Numbered from the stretch's first letter, positions 25,055 to 34,565 are shown. The stretch: DNA of 64,000 bases from Nocardioides faecalis (GCF_018388425.1 NZ_CP074406.1:1364001-1428000); one strand, 5' to 3'. The notes: generated from the sequence alone by a model not told the origin. Program-made: numbers and translations.

Positions 25055-26407
25055 ATGACTGCAGCGACGTACCTCGACGGCAACTTTGCGCCGGTGGCCA
25101 CCGAGGTGACCGCCACGGATCTCGAGGTCACGGGCGCGGTTCCGTCGGGCCTGGCGGGAAGGTACATCCGCACCGGCCCCAACCCCTTCGCAGCGCAGGC
25201 CGACACGTACCACTGGTTCGCGGGCGACGGGATGGTGCACGGCGTCGACCTGCACGGCGGCCGGCCACGCTGGTACCGCAACCGCTGGGTGCGCAGCCCC
25301 GAGGCCAGCGCGCACCTCGGCGCGTCCCCCGTGCCCCACGAGGACGGCGGGTGGTACTCGGGCTCGGGCAACACCAACGTGTTCGCCCACGCCGGCCGGA
25401 TCCTGGCCGTGACGGAGGGGTCGCTGCCTTATGAGCTGACGGGCGACCTGGACACGGTCGCCACGCGCAACTTCGGCGGCCCTCTCCCTGCCGGGATCAA
25501 CGCCCACCCCAAGTTCGACCCGCACAGCGGCGAGATGCACGTGATGAGCTACGGCTTCGACAACCCCGCGTTGCGCTACCACGTGATCGACTCTGCCGGG
25601 GAGCTCGCCAGCACCGTCGACATCGACCTTCCGGCTCCGGTCATGCTGCACGACATGGGCCTGACCGCCTCCCGGGTCGTGCTCTTCGACCTGCCTGTGC
25701 TCTTCGACCTGGAGCTCGCCCTGCAGGGCGCTGCCCTGCCCTTCCGTTGGCGCCCCGACAACGGGGCCCGGGTCGGGCTCCTGCCCCGGGCCGGCGCCGG
25801 GTCCGACGTCGTGTGGATCGACGTCGAGCCGTGCTTCGTCTACCACCCCCTCAACGCCTTCGACGACGGTGATCGAGTGATCATCGACCTGGTGGTGCAC
25901 GACCACGCCTTCGCCGAGGACGGCGAGCCGGTGTCGGATCGCCCCCGTCTGGAGCGCTGGACGCTCGACCCGCGGACACGCAAGGTCCTCACCGAGACGA
26001 TCGACGATCGCGGCACGGAGTTCCCACGCGGGGACGAACGACTCACCGGCAGCCGCCACCGCTACGGCTACACGATCGGCGCATCCTCGGTGCTCGACCT
26101 GGGCTCCCTGGGCGATGATCCTCGGACCGCCGTGCGCAAGCACGACCTTGTCGGCGGCACCAGCGTCGAGGTGGACCTGGGCCCCGGCCGCATCGCCAGC
26201 GAGATGGTGTTCGTCCCGGCTGGCGGCACGGCTGGCGAGGACGACGGCTGGCTCATGGGCTACGTGTACGACGCGGCGCGCGGCGCCAGCGACCTGGTGA
26301 TCATCGATGCCCACGACTTCGGGCATCCGGTGGCCACGGTCCACCTCCCGGCCCGCGTGCCGCAGGGATTCCATGGGAACTGGATCCCCGACTCCGCCCT
26401 CGCCTGA
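25055..26407 (+). CDS. Carotenoid oxygenase (RPE65/CCD family)
   Basis: 450 residues. The four iron-ligand histidines of the seven-bladed propeller are visible: H151 in INAHPKFDP, H199 in VMLHDMGLT, H264 in FVYHPLNAF, and a C-terminal one in VPQGFHGNWIP. The N-terminal GRYIRTGPNP and HWFAGDGMVHGV are also typical. It probably cleaves a carotenoid or stilbene-type double bond with Fe(II) and O2. The ATG at 25055 has GGGAG six bases upstream; the open frame extends further back without family match. No carotenoid biosynthesis gene is in the window. Confidence 0.93.
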   Translation: MTAATYLDGNFAPVATEVTATDLEVTGAVPSGLAGRYIRTGPNPFAAQADTYHWFAGDGMVHGVDLHGGRPRWYRNRWVRSPEASAHLGASPVPHEDGGWYSGSGNTNVFAHAGRILAVTEGSLPYELTGDLDTVATRNFGGPLPAGINAHPKFDPHSGEMHVMSYGFDNPALRYHVIDSAGELASTVDIDLPAPVMLHDMGLTASRVVLFDLPVLFDLELALQGAALPFRWRPDNGARVGLLPRAGAGSDVVWIDVEPCFVYHPLNAFDDGDRVIIDLVVHDHAFAEDGEPVSDRPRLERWTLDPRTRKVLTETIDDRGTEFPRGDERLTGSRHRYGYTIGASSVLDLGSLGDDPRTAVRKHDLVGGTSVEVDLGPGRIASEMVFVPAGGTAGEDDGWLMGYVYDAARGASDLVIIDAHDFGHPVATVHLPARVPQGFHGNWIPDSALA

Positions 26408-26551
26408 GCATCGGACCTCGGGATGCGTGCGGAGCGCGCACACTTGCGGCGGTAAGACGCACTCACCGCGGCATGAGCGGGCGGGCCCGCAGGGTGGCAT
26501 GGGCATCACTCCGTTGGCGAAGTAGCACTTCGCGGCGACGTTCGTCCGGTT

Positions 26552-27160
26552 TCAAACTGCCCGCGCGGCGACGGCGGCGTACTTCCGACCCGGGCGCTCC
26601 GCGAACTCCCGTTGTAGGCGCTCCACCTCGGCGAATCCAGCCTCGGTAACGCGTCGCACCATCAGGTCACACGGCCAGCGGTACGCGGTGTGGACAGCGT
26701 GGTCGAACGAGGCGACCTCGTCGTCACTGTCAAAGAACCCGAGGACCAGCGTGCCGGACGGGGCAAGGAGGCGGCGGAACTCGGCGAGCACGCCGTCCAG
26801 GTCTGCCGGGGGAACGTGGATCGTTGAGTACCAACTGAGGATGCCTGCTATGGAGTTGGCCGCTAGGTTCAGGTCGGTCATTGAGTCCAGTCGGAATTCC
26901 GGGCCGGGATGGTTGGCGCGAGCATGGCTGATGAACTCCGGCACCACGTCAATGCCGGTGACTTGGACGCCGCGCTGGTGCAGATCGGCAGTCCAGTGCC
27001 CGGGTCCGCAGCCGAGGTCGAGCACGGGGCCTTCGCTACCGGCGAGGTGCCGCCGGATGAACGTCGCGTCGGCCTTGTCCGCGTCCCAGTCCCCGTCGAA
27101 CAGGTCGACGTACTGCTGCGATTTCGACGAGTAGGCGTCGCGCACCGAGCGGAGATCCAC
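26552..27160 (-). CDS. Class I SAM-dependent methyltransferase
   Basis: 202 residues with motif I VLDLGCGPGHWTADL, the acidic loop after beta-2 (VTGIDVVPEFI) and a mid-domain LSWYSTIHVPPADLD. Small-molecule methylation is likely; the substrate is unknown. The GTG is six bases after a TAGCCT box (27167-27172). The 144 bp between the carotenoid oxygenase stop and this gene hold nothing I recognise. From here on the base composition is visibly less GC-rich. Confidence 0.9.
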   Translation of the reverse strand: MDLRSVRDAYSSKSQQYVDLFDGDWDADKADATFIRRHLAGSEGPVLDLGCGPGHWTADLHQRGVQVTGIDVVPEFISHARANHPGPEFRLDSMTDLNLAANSIAGILSWYSTIHVPPADLDGVLAEFRRLLAPSGTLVLGFFDSDDEVASFDHAVHTAYRWPCDLMVRRVTEAGFAEVERLQREFAERPGRKYAAVAARAV

Positions 27161-27194
27161 GACGGCAGGCTAACGGCCCGCCACCGAAAAGTTC

Positions 27195-27224
27195 CTCATG
27201 CCGTTACCCGACTCTCGGCATGAG
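27195..27224. promoter_or_regulatory. Perfect 9-bp inverted repeat upstream of the two-gene operon
   Basis: CTCATGCCG (27195-27203) and its exact complement CGGCATGAG (27216-27224) flank 12 bases. It lies in the divergent spacer between the methyltransferase and the HEPN-like gene. It could be an operator for either direction. Confidence 0.4.
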
Positions 27225-27370
27225 AGTGCGCTTCCAGCACACGCTGATAGGCGGCGGAGTGACGCACCGGCTGGGCTAGTGTCAGACCGGCTTGACCGGA
27301 GTCTCAGGTGCCGAGGACGAGCACGCTTGGCCAGGCCAATGCGGAGGCATCTGCCCAGGTGCCATCCCTG

Positions 27371-27394
27371 CGCCACTGGGCGTGACCAGTGGCG
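27371..27394. promoter_or_regulatory. Second perfect 9-bp inverted repeat in the same spacer
   Basis: CGCCACTGG (27371-27379) and CCAGTGGCG (27386-27394) enclose GCGTGA. It is about 180 bp before the HEPN-like gene start. An operator or an RNA hairpin in the leader are both possible; there is no T-run after it. The 414-bp spacer 27161-27574 holds no gene that I can support. Confidence 0.4.
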
Positions 27395-27574
27395 TCCGGG
27401 CATGCGTCCCGTCGCGGGCTGAAGGGCTATACGACAGCATCTGGCGGCGGCACTCGAGCCGCGTGGAAACCTATTCGGTCGGTGTCGGTGGTGCGAGATT
27501 CAATGGTGAGGCGACCAACTTCGATCCGGCTGCCTGACCGGTCGGCGTTGGCCTTGGCTCAGGGGAGGAACGAC

Positions 27575-29560
27575 ATGACCGCGGACATCGACGACGACGT
27601 CACTATGCGCCTGCGCTTCTACGGCGCCGGCGACTACGCCACCTACTGGCAGATCCAGGAGGCGGCAGACATCATTCAGCGGTTCAACCCGTCCGCCCCA
27701 CCCGACGACGTCAACGGCGTTCTGGAGATCCACAACGCACGCCTGTTCGTGGAGGCAGGCTTCCCGCCGAAGGACCTGTCCGAGGCCGAGCAGGCCACGC
27801 TCACTGAGGCGGCCCGCCCCATCCGACGAGTCGTCGCCCAGTGGTTCCACGCGCTCGAGGACGAGGATCTTGATGACAAGCTCAGCGACGTTGACTGGCA
27901 GTACCACGAGCAACTTCTCGAGCTCCTGGCCGGACTCGGTGTCTTCGGGCGGTGCAGTGCGACTTCCATGCTGGCCGCCCTCGACCGTGCCCGCATTCAC
28001 CTCGGTGACCTGCTCACCAGCAAGCGCCTCGTCGAGAACTACGACACGCAGGTCCGCGACCTCCTCCTCGCCGACCCAGACCGAGCCGAGCTCGTCATCC
28101 GGCACCACCTCGAGGACCAAGTCAGGAAGGAGACCTTCCTCCCTGCCAGCCTCACTCCGGCCGACCAGCGTGCTCTGATTCAGAAGTACATCGACAGTGA
28201 CAACCCGAACGGCAACTACCTGAGGCTCGTAGCGAACGCCCCGATCGACGCCAAGACCGGTGTCGACAAGCGGCTGATCGTCAACGCCAGGCGCTGCTAT
28301 GACGCTCAGGTGAAGGAGTTCTTCGCGACCAACACCGGCATCAGGACCGGATGCTCGGTCTCCGTGTCTGCCACGCAGATCGAGCCGATGACTGTCTCTC
28401 TGGATGACGCCGTCATCGAGTACACCTTCAGCGAGGCCCGGCTCGAGGACACCCTGGACTACGCCTCGGTCCTCAATAACTTCCAGTTCCTGTTCGAGTT
28501 CGCGCCCGAGGACGGACTGCTGACGATGCCGGCCGTCGACAGCGAGCGCCGCGGTCTCGAGTCCGTCTTCGGTCTCGATGGCACCCACGACTACCTCACC
28601 GGACACGCCTTCACAGCCAAGGACCTCGCAACTCTCTCGCAGACGGTCATGTGCCAACGCTTCCTCGCAGCGAGGGGCATCGACCTCGAGGAAGTGCTCC
28701 GCTGGTACTTCGAGGAGCACCTTCCTTCGGAGCTCGGCATCACCGGGTTCGCCTTCACCCCCAGCAGCTCCACCGCGAACTACCTGGAGCGGTGCCGCAA
28801 CCTCTTTGCAGAGATGGAGTCGATCGCCACTCAGTACATCCTCTTCATCGAGGACGGCGAGATCGACCACGACGTGGCCACCGCCGGCGCAGACCTGGTC
28901 CGGTACCGAGCCATCCCTAGCTCGCTCGAGGGCAAGTACGCCTACGCGACCGACCACCCCGAGATCCAGTCAATCCTCCACGTCCTGTTCTCCGACCAGT
29001 CACACCTCACCTACGTCGACGAGAACCTGAGCGGCGACAACGCCGTCGACCTCCTGGTCCGAAACCAGGTCCCTTACGAGGCACTGCACGCCTTCCAGCG
29101 GCCGATGATCGACAAGCTCATCGAGATCGGGCTCGCAGAGAACACAGGGCAGCGCATCGTGTTGACGAACTTCCCGCTCTTCTCGGTCCTGAGGTCACTC
29201 AGTCACCACGAGGCAGTGGCCTACCACCACCTCGATCAGGCGGCCCGCGCCCACGTAGACACGATGGTCGACGCAGGGTGGCTGGTGCGACGCTCATCCC
29301 TGCTGACCGAGGCAGAGGCCGCGTACTTCAACTACAACCTGAACTCGGTCGATTTCAGCAACGGCCCCAAGCTCCGCAATAAGTACCAGCACGGAGTCCA
29401 ACCCAAGGGCGAAGGCGAGGCCCAGCACCAGGACACCTACTACAGGGCACTGCGGCTGATGATCGCCTTGACGATCAAGATCAACGACGAGCTCGTCCTG
29501 GCGTCGGCTGGGAACGGCACCCCGACCGTCGAGGAGACTCCGGCAGACCGAGACAGCTGA
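27575..29560 (+). CDS. Large uncharacterised protein with C-terminal HEPN-like motif
   Basis: 661 residues; I do not recognise the family over its length. The body is acidic, mostly helical-looking and Leu-rich, without ATPase or membrane motifs. Near the C-terminus KLRNKYQHG (R601, N602, H606) fits the R-[polar]-x3-H active-site motif of HEPN RNases and is followed by a predicted helix, YYRALRLMIALTIKINDELV. The same arrangement occurs at the end of DUF4209-type proteins. The ATG at 27575 has GGGAGG six bases upstream (27563-27568); the open frame reaches back to 27389 but that part looks non-coding. The next gene, 219 bp downstream on the same strand, encodes a nuclease-like partner. Toxin or RNase function is inferred. 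Confidence 0.72.
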   Translation: MTADIDDDVTMRLRFYGAGDYATYWQIQEAADIIQRFNPSAPPDDVNGVLEIHNARLFVEAGFPPKDLSEAEQATLTEAARPIRRVVAQWFHALEDEDLDDKLSDVDWQYHEQLLELLAGLGVFGRCSATSMLAALDRARIHLGDLLTSKRLVENYDTQVRDLLLADPDRAELVIRHHLEDQVRKETFLPASLTPADQRALIQKYIDSDNPNGNYLRLVANAPIDAKTGVDKRLIVNARRCYDAQVKEFFATNTGIRTGCSVSVSATQIEPMTVSLDDAVIEYTFSEARLEDTLDYASVLNNFQFLFEFAPEDGLLTMPAVDSERRGLESVFGLDGTHDYLTGHAFTAKDLATLSQTVMCQRFLAARGIDLEEVLRWYFEEHLPSELGITGFAFTPSSSTANYLERCRNLFAEMESIATQYILFIEDGEIDHDVATAGADLVRYRAIPSSLEGKYAYATDHPEIQSILHVLFSDQSHLTYVDENLSGDNAVDLLVRNQVPYEALHAFQRPMIDKLIEIGLAENTGQRIVLTNFPLFSVLRSLSHHEAVAYHHLDQAARAHVDTMVDAGWLVRRSSLLTEAEAAYFNYNLNSVDFSNGPKLRNKYQHGVQPKGEGEAQHQDTYYRALRLMIALTIKINDELVLASAGNGTPTVEETPADRDS

Positions 29561-29726
29561 CCGAGGGTCGAAGTCAATCGGACAGGCGGGCGGCGTCCAA
29601 TGGCAGCTGGCTGTGTGTACTTCCCCGGAAGCGGCTCCGCATGCACGTCAGGGTTCACGGTGGAGGCGTCGAGTTCCATCGGCGCGTGACAAGTGCAAGG
29701 GCAGAGGCGGCGATATGACCCGCGTT

Positions 29727-29746
29727 CGGGGCATCGAGATGCCCCG
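29727..29746. promoter_or_regulatory. 20-bp near-palindrome between the two large genes
   Basis: CGGGGCATC-GA-GATGCCCCG is a perfect 9-bp inverted repeat with a two-base centre, 33 bp before the GTG at 29780. A two-base loop is too tight for an RNA hairpin, which favours a protein-binding operator. The 219-bp gap 29561-29779 contains no other feature that I can support. Confidence 0.45.
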
Positions 29747-29779
29747 GGGTTTGTCGGTACCGCCTGCGAAGATCCCGCC

Positions 29780-32700
29780 GTGACCAGCATCAGCATCGAT
29801 AACGTCCCGCGAACCGTCGACGGGCCGTCCGTCGTTGCTGCTGCGTCCGCGTTGATGTTGCTCCCGGAGAACGCGTCGCGGCACCTGCGCCTGCACAGGA
29901 TGGCGGCTCTCGGCATGGCGCTTGGGGACCGGCAAATCTCCGCGGCCAGTGCCAGCGCTGTCCGCGCGCTGCTAAAGAGGGACGACATCGGCGGTCCTGA
30001 TGTCCTCCGGGAAGAAGACCCTTACTCCGACGTCCTTGTGCAGAGCATCGATTTCGCCGGAGGCCCATACCTTGTCTCGTCGGGCTCCGGGGACCACACG
30101 GTGGCTGACGTCAAGAACCTCATCGACGCGATGCTCCGTGAGCGTTGGATGGACATAGACCTCTACCAGCCGGCATTCCGAATGGTTCACACTCTGCTCA
30201 TCGTCAGCGACCTTGTCCTGAGGCGCGCCGGCCTCCGGCGGGGGACGCTGCCGCTGGGGTCTGCGCGGACGCCCGTTGACGTTCCCGGAGCGGCCCGGCT
30301 GAGAGAACTCGCTTCTGCTGCGTTCATATCGAACGACGACCTCGACTCGTATGGCCCGTGGTTCCGTATGGTCATCGACACCTTCGCGCTCGATCCGGGA
30401 ACCCTCACAGAGCCTTGTGGCGACGAGATCACAGATGACCGTCTGCATATGTATCCATTCCTTCGACTGGCCGACGGCTATCGGGTGGTGCTCCCCCTCG
30501 ATCTCCTCGTGACAATGCGCTTCCACTTCTTGCGTTTCGCGAAGCAGGCCGGCCAACTCGAGGAACTGGGACGGAGGTGGCGAACCGCCGCTCTCTATCG
30601 CGTCATGCGCCTGCTCGACCGCGACAGGACCGCGATCCTTCTCGAAGAGGACGACCTGGTCTCCAGGTATCTGTTGCCGATCGACGACAGACGCGACCTT
30701 CACGTCGTGCTCGCAACCGACCCGCTGACCAACTGGGATACCAACGTCTGGGGCCACCTGCACGACACCCAGGCGGTCTTGGCGCGCCTTGCCCACCTCA
30801 TAGCGCCTGAGGAGCGTCGCACGTACTCCAGCGCCTCGACGCTCCTGCACCTCGTCATCAGCGACAACCCGGGCGGCGCCGCATTCTGGGGCGTCCCCAA
30901 CATCAACGACGCCGACCCGATGCTCATCGTCAGGTCAGACGATCTCGAGGTCATGCTTCATCACGAGCCTGATGGCGCTCTGGGCCTGCTCCTCTTCGCC
31001 GAAGCGCAGGACAGGCGGCCCGGGGAAGCATTTGTCACCGACATCCTCGACGAGTTCAGCGTCTACAAGGCGTCCGAGAAGTCGTTCTACGTCTCGGACG
31101 GGCCGCCGCCGAATTTCACGCTGTTTCAAACCGGAGAGGCGCTTGCGCCTCGTGCCAAATACCAACTCGAGGTCGACCTGCACGGAGTCGTGCCGCCGCG
31201 TGAACCTCAAATCATCGTCCCTGCTCAACGCCGATACCGAAGCGATGGCCACGGCATCTACATCGTCGATCCACGCAGTCCCTTCCGAGGCTACGTGGTC
31301 GAGCTGACCGACAGCAGCGTCTTCATCACCGTTGACCTAGACGAACACGGACCGATAGGTGTCGAGGCCAACCTCGTGGAATGCGCTGCCTACTGGGTCT
31401 GGGAATGCGCGAATCGCGTCGGTGTCCTACCGGCCGATCCGACCGTTGAAATCGTGCTCAAACTGTCCTCGCCCGAGTCGTGGCGCAGGTCAAGCGACTG
31501 GTCGCAGTCCGATCCTGCGGTGCGCGTCTCCCCACGCGCAGGTGGCTTCGACTTCGAGATCACCGAGACGTTCGTTGCCCTCCTGCAAGAAGGAGACAAC
31601 GTCGCCGAGCGCGAGCTGGTGTCGGCCTTGCTGGAAGGCCTGTTCGCTGTAGTGGTTGCCGATCTGCCAGGAACCCTGGATCCGGTCGCACCGAGCGGTT
31701 CCAAGCGCATGCTCAACGCCTTCGATCAAAGCCAGGCACCTGACATGTGGGCGAAGGGGCTGCCTCGCCCGCTGACAGGACACTCCCAAGTCGTCGCGCA
31801 GCTGCTCGATGACCTGGGCGACTGGCTCCGTTCGCCGTCAGGCGGCAACTTCCCGACGGGCGGTCTCGACGGGAACGACCGCGTCGCTGCCCTCAACGCG
31901 GCCGTCAAGTACCTCTTCAAGCGCCTCGAAAGCGAGATCGCTGAATATGAGCCTCACGACCTGCTCGCGTACCTGATCGCGCAGAACGAATCGCTCCTCC
32001 ACGATGCCAAGTTCCTCGGCCTCATGCTCCGGTCGCGAATCGCGTGCTTCGGAGAGAACTCTGAGGCTGCCACCGATCTCGTTGAGGAGCGCAAAGCGAG
32101 TGCTTCTGCACAGCGTGCCAACCGTTTCCTAATCGAGTACGTGGCAGCGCGTCCGCCGACCGGCACCGAACAAGTCCAGACGCGCGACTACTATCGACTG
32201 CTCAGCATCGCGAGCGAGATCGCCGAACGAGGAACAGCTTCAGACTTCCTGCATCACCGGCTAGCAGACTTCGAGGTGTCCATCCTCGAGTCGGGGCGCC
32301 TCGGAGTAGAGCGGGGTCACCCGGTCCACCAAGCGATGCAGATGTACGCCGAGAACTCTGGGTCCCGATCGCTCCGTGAGGCCCAAGCAGACGACTCGGT
32401 CGAAGGCTCCGCTGACGAATCGAATCGGTTCGACTTCGCCGAGTTCCTTGCAACGAGTGCCGAAGCAACGCGCGCAGAGTTCCGATTCACCTTCGACGAT
32501 CTGCGCGAGGTATGTGGGGGTCTGCTGGATCTCGCGGCCGCAGACCAAGTGAATCGCGTCGACCGAACGCGTGCCATCGCGGAGATTGCGAGGAGCAGGG
32601 GTCTGACCCAAGGGACCGTGAAGCGGGTTCTCGACAAGATCACACTCGTCCCCAGAGCGTCTTTCATGTCGATCGGATACGACGCCGTGCCATGGCGCTT

Positions 32701-33397
32701 CAACCGAGACATGTCGTACATCCGGAGACCCGTCGTCCAGCAAGGAACTGACCTCGTCTTCGGCTTCCGAACCCTCTACCGGCTCGGACCGTACTGGGTC
32801 GAAAACCTCCTCTCCGGTCGGCTCCAGGGACGAGCCGAGACCGACGAGATGATCAAGTTCATCTCCCAGGCAAGACGCCGAATCAACGACCAATTCGCGC
32901 AACAGGTCGCCCGTAAGCTCGACCGTCTCGGCTTCACCATCAGACTCTCGGTGAAGAAGTTCGGAAAGAACCGAGTAGCCGACCCGGACGGCAACGACAT
33001 CGGCGACATCGACGTACTCGCCTTCCACGAGGTCAGCAACACCCTCCTCGCCGTTGAAGCCAAGGACTTCGAGATCGCCCGTACGCCGGTCGAGATCGCC
33101 AACGAGGTCGAGAAGCTGTTCACCGGGAAGAACGGCAAGAGATCGACTGTCGAACTCCACTCGCGACGGATCGACTGGCTCCACGACAACATCGTCATGG
33201 TCACTGCCGACCTTGGCCTCCCCGCAAGCACTCACGTTAGGGTGCTCGGCGCCGTCGTGACCAGCGAGCCGCTGCTCATGCCCCTGGTGACGGAGAGCCC
33301 GTTCCCGGTCGTCGCCATCGACGACCTCACCGCCGACGCCGTCGGAGTCGACGCGGGCCGACAACGATCCCGGTACAGGCAATCCCGCGGGCGGTAG
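29780..33397 (+). CDS. Giant uncharacterised protein with C-terminal PD-(D/E)XK nuclease motif
   Basis: 1205 residues, not recognised as a whole. The last 170 residues carry a restriction-endonuclease-like core: DIGDIDVLAFHEVSNTLLAV with D1076/D1078, then E1093-A-K1095 in AVEAKDF, the D...ExK metal-binding pattern. Just before it, around residues 930-955, IAEIARSRGLTQGTVKRVL resembles a helix-turn-helix. The N-terminal 900 residues are mixed alpha/beta with no ATPase motif and no membrane segment. The GTG at 29780 is my choice; another GTG at 29693 is in frame. Pairing with a HEPN-like gene and less GC-rich DNA suggests a horizontally acquired defence or conflict system. That is inference. 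Confidence 0.72.
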   Translation: MTSISIDNVPRTVDGPSVVAAASALMLLPENASRHLRLHRMAALGMALGDRQISAASASAVRALLKRDDIGGPDVLREEDPYSDVLVQSIDFAGGPYLVSSGSGDHTVADVKNLIDAMLRERWMDIDLYQPAFRMVHTLLIVSDLVLRRAGLRRGTLPLGSARTPVDVPGAARLRELASAAFISNDDLDSYGPWFRMVIDTFALDPGTLTEPCGDEITDDRLHMYPFLRLADGYRVVLPLDLLVTMRFHFLRFAKQAGQLEELGRRWRTAALYRVMRLLDRDRTAILLEEDDLVSRYLLPIDDRRDLHVVLATDPLTNWDTNVWGHLHDTQAVLARLAHLIAPEERRTYSSASTLLHLVISDNPGGAAFWGVPNINDADPMLIVRSDDLEVMLHHEPDGALGLLLFAEAQDRRPGEAFVTDILDEFSVYKASEKSFYVSDGPPPNFTLFQTGEALAPRAKYQLEVDLHGVVPPREPQIIVPAQRRYRSDGHGIYIVDPRSPFRGYVVELTDSSVFITVDLDEHGPIGVEANLVECAAYWVWECANRVGVLPADPTVEIVLKLSSPESWRRSSDWSQSDPAVRVSPRAGGFDFEITETFVALLQEGDNVAERELVSALLEGLFAVVVADLPGTLDPVAPSGSKRMLNAFDQSQAPDMWAKGLPRPLTGHSQVVAQLLDDLGDWLRSPSGGNFPTGGLDGNDRVAALNAAVKYLFKRLESEIAEYEPHDLLAYLIAQNESLLHDAKFLGLMLRSRIACFGENSEAATDLVEERKASASAQRANRFLIEYVAARPPTGTEQVQTRDYYRLLSIASEIAERGTASDFLHHRLADFEVSILESGRLGVERGHPVHQAMQMYAENSGSRSLREAQADDSVEGSADESNRFDFAEFLATSAEATRAEFRFTFDDLREVCGGLLDLAAADQVNRVDRTRAIAEIARSRGLTQGTVKRVLDKITLVPRASFMSIGYDAVPWRFNRDMSYIRRPVVQQGTDLVFGFRTLYRLGPYWVENLLSGRLQGRAETDEMIKFISQARRRINDQFAQQVARKLDRLGFTIRLSVKKFGKNRVADPDGNDIGDIDVLAFHEVSNTLLAVEAKDFEIARTPVEIANEVEKLFTGKNGKRSTVELHSRRIDWLHDNIVMVTADLGLPASTHVRVLGAVVTSEPLLMPLVTESPFPVVAIDDLTADAVGVDAGRQRSRYRQSRGR

Positions 33398-33764
33398 GTA
33401 GTCCCTGCCGTTGTCCGGGCAGTTCATCAGCACTACATCGGACGGCGGCCGAGTGTGCTGCCCGCGTTGCGGCGACATCACACGCGGGAGCTAGGTCCGA
33501 GCAAGAGGCGGCGATCTCGCGTCATTCTGGGCGGAATGCACTAGATGCCGCGGTCCTGCCGCGTGCGGGTATGAGCAGTCGGCTCGGCATCATGCACGGG
33601 TGAAGCCGAGTTACCGCGATGCGACGGCTGCCGGTACCTCAGCCCTGATCGTTCCGGTAAAGATTGAGCCGCGCAGGAGCAATCCTCCAGAAAACGGGGG
33701 TATGTTTTTCGCCACGGGTAGCACAGTTCGATCTTGCGCAAGCACAACCGGAGGATCACGCCGA
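33398..33764. other. Non-coding spacer before the metalloprotease gene
   Basis: 367 bp without a supported gene. It contains a weak hairpin just after the nuclease stop (CTGCC with GGCAG near 33404-33421) and a relatively AT-rich stretch around 33690-33710 (GAAAACGGGGGTATGTTTTT), a likely promoter or leader for the following gene. No riboswitch family could be recognised. Short frames here look like noise. Confidence 0.4.
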
Positions 33765-34409
33765 ATGCCTAACATCAACGAAACTGTGCAGGAGCCCCTC
33801 CCCAAGCAGCGCAAGCTCCGGGTCATGGTGGCGTGCGTTTCCGCCGTCGCCTTCTCCGTCGCGGCGGGCACACTGGCCCCAGAACCGTCAAAGGCCAATC
33901 CCCTAGGTGGAAAGTGGAGGAACCCGAGTTACACCTACTTCAGCCAGCTCAACGGCTACTCCGGCTACGACAGCCCTGTCACCTCAGCAGCAGCGGGGTG
34001 GACCAAGTTCGGCGGGTTCACCATCTCGGCGGTTTCAGCTACGTCGGCCACGGTTTCCGTGGCCGTCAACAACTACGGACCGACCGATTGGCTTGGGATT
34101 GGGACGCCCGGCCCGAGCCACTCTTCGGGCACATATACGTACGGGTCAATCAAAATAAACGCCGGCTGGCTGAACAGGAGGCATTTCAACTGCCTGCTCC
34201 CAGATCACTCGACGTGCACGTATGCGGCGGACACCTCAGCAAAGAAGAAGTGCGTCGTCGTCCACGAGATGGGTCATGTCATTGGCCTGGCTCACACGTC
34301 CGCAGGGAGCAACAAGGTCATGAACGTAGACCACGGGCAAGGATGTCACGTCAAGGGGCTCACTAACCCGACTTCCTACGACAAGAATGACGTCGCGGAG
34401 ATCTACTGA
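33765..34409 (+). CDS. Secreted metzincin (matrixin-like) zinc metalloprotease
   Basis: 214 residues. An N-terminal export segment (RKLRVMVACVSAVAFSVAAG, cleavage likely near SKA-N) is followed by a small catalytic domain. The zinc motif VVHEMGHVIGLAHT is a full HExxHxxGxxH, and NKVMN downstream supplies the Met-turn expected of metzincins. No propeptide cysteine switch is evident. It probably cleaves extracellular proteins. I use the ATG at 33765, with GGAGG at 33750-33754 (ten-base spacing). The gene follows the HEPN/nuclease pair on the same strand but 367 bp away, so it is probably a separate unit. Confidence 0.85.
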   Translation: MPNINETVQEPLPKQRKLRVMVACVSAVAFSVAAGTLAPEPSKANPLGGKWRNPSYTYFSQLNGYSGYDSPVTSAAAGWTKFGGFTISAVSATSATVSVAVNNYGPTDWLGIGTPGPSHSSGTYTYGSIKINAGWLNRRHFNCLLPDHSTCTYAADTSAKKKCVVVHEMGHVIGLAHTSAGSNKVMNVDHGQGCHVKGLTNPTSYDKNDVAEIY

Positions 34410-34565
34410 GCGGTCGAGCCGCGAGCGCTGCCCCGTTGCCAGGATCCGTCGAAGTCGACCTTCCCGGACTGCCGTGGACGAGTGCCACTATCTAGACATC
34501 TACATCACGACTTCGCCAGGCATCTGGCAGGGCTGGGTCACTTCGGAAAGTCGGGGGAATTCACG

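Noticed and set aside
27389-27574. Extending the HEPN-like protein to an upstream start
   Set aside because: The extra codons look non-coding, overlap an inverted repeat region, and the ATG at 27575 has a strong GGGAGG site.
33640-33764. Riboswitch upstream of the metalloprotease
   Set aside because: The leader is somewhat AT-rich with GAAAACGGGGG, but none of the conserved cores I know (c-di-AMP, c-di-GMP, cobalamin, TPP) can be matched.
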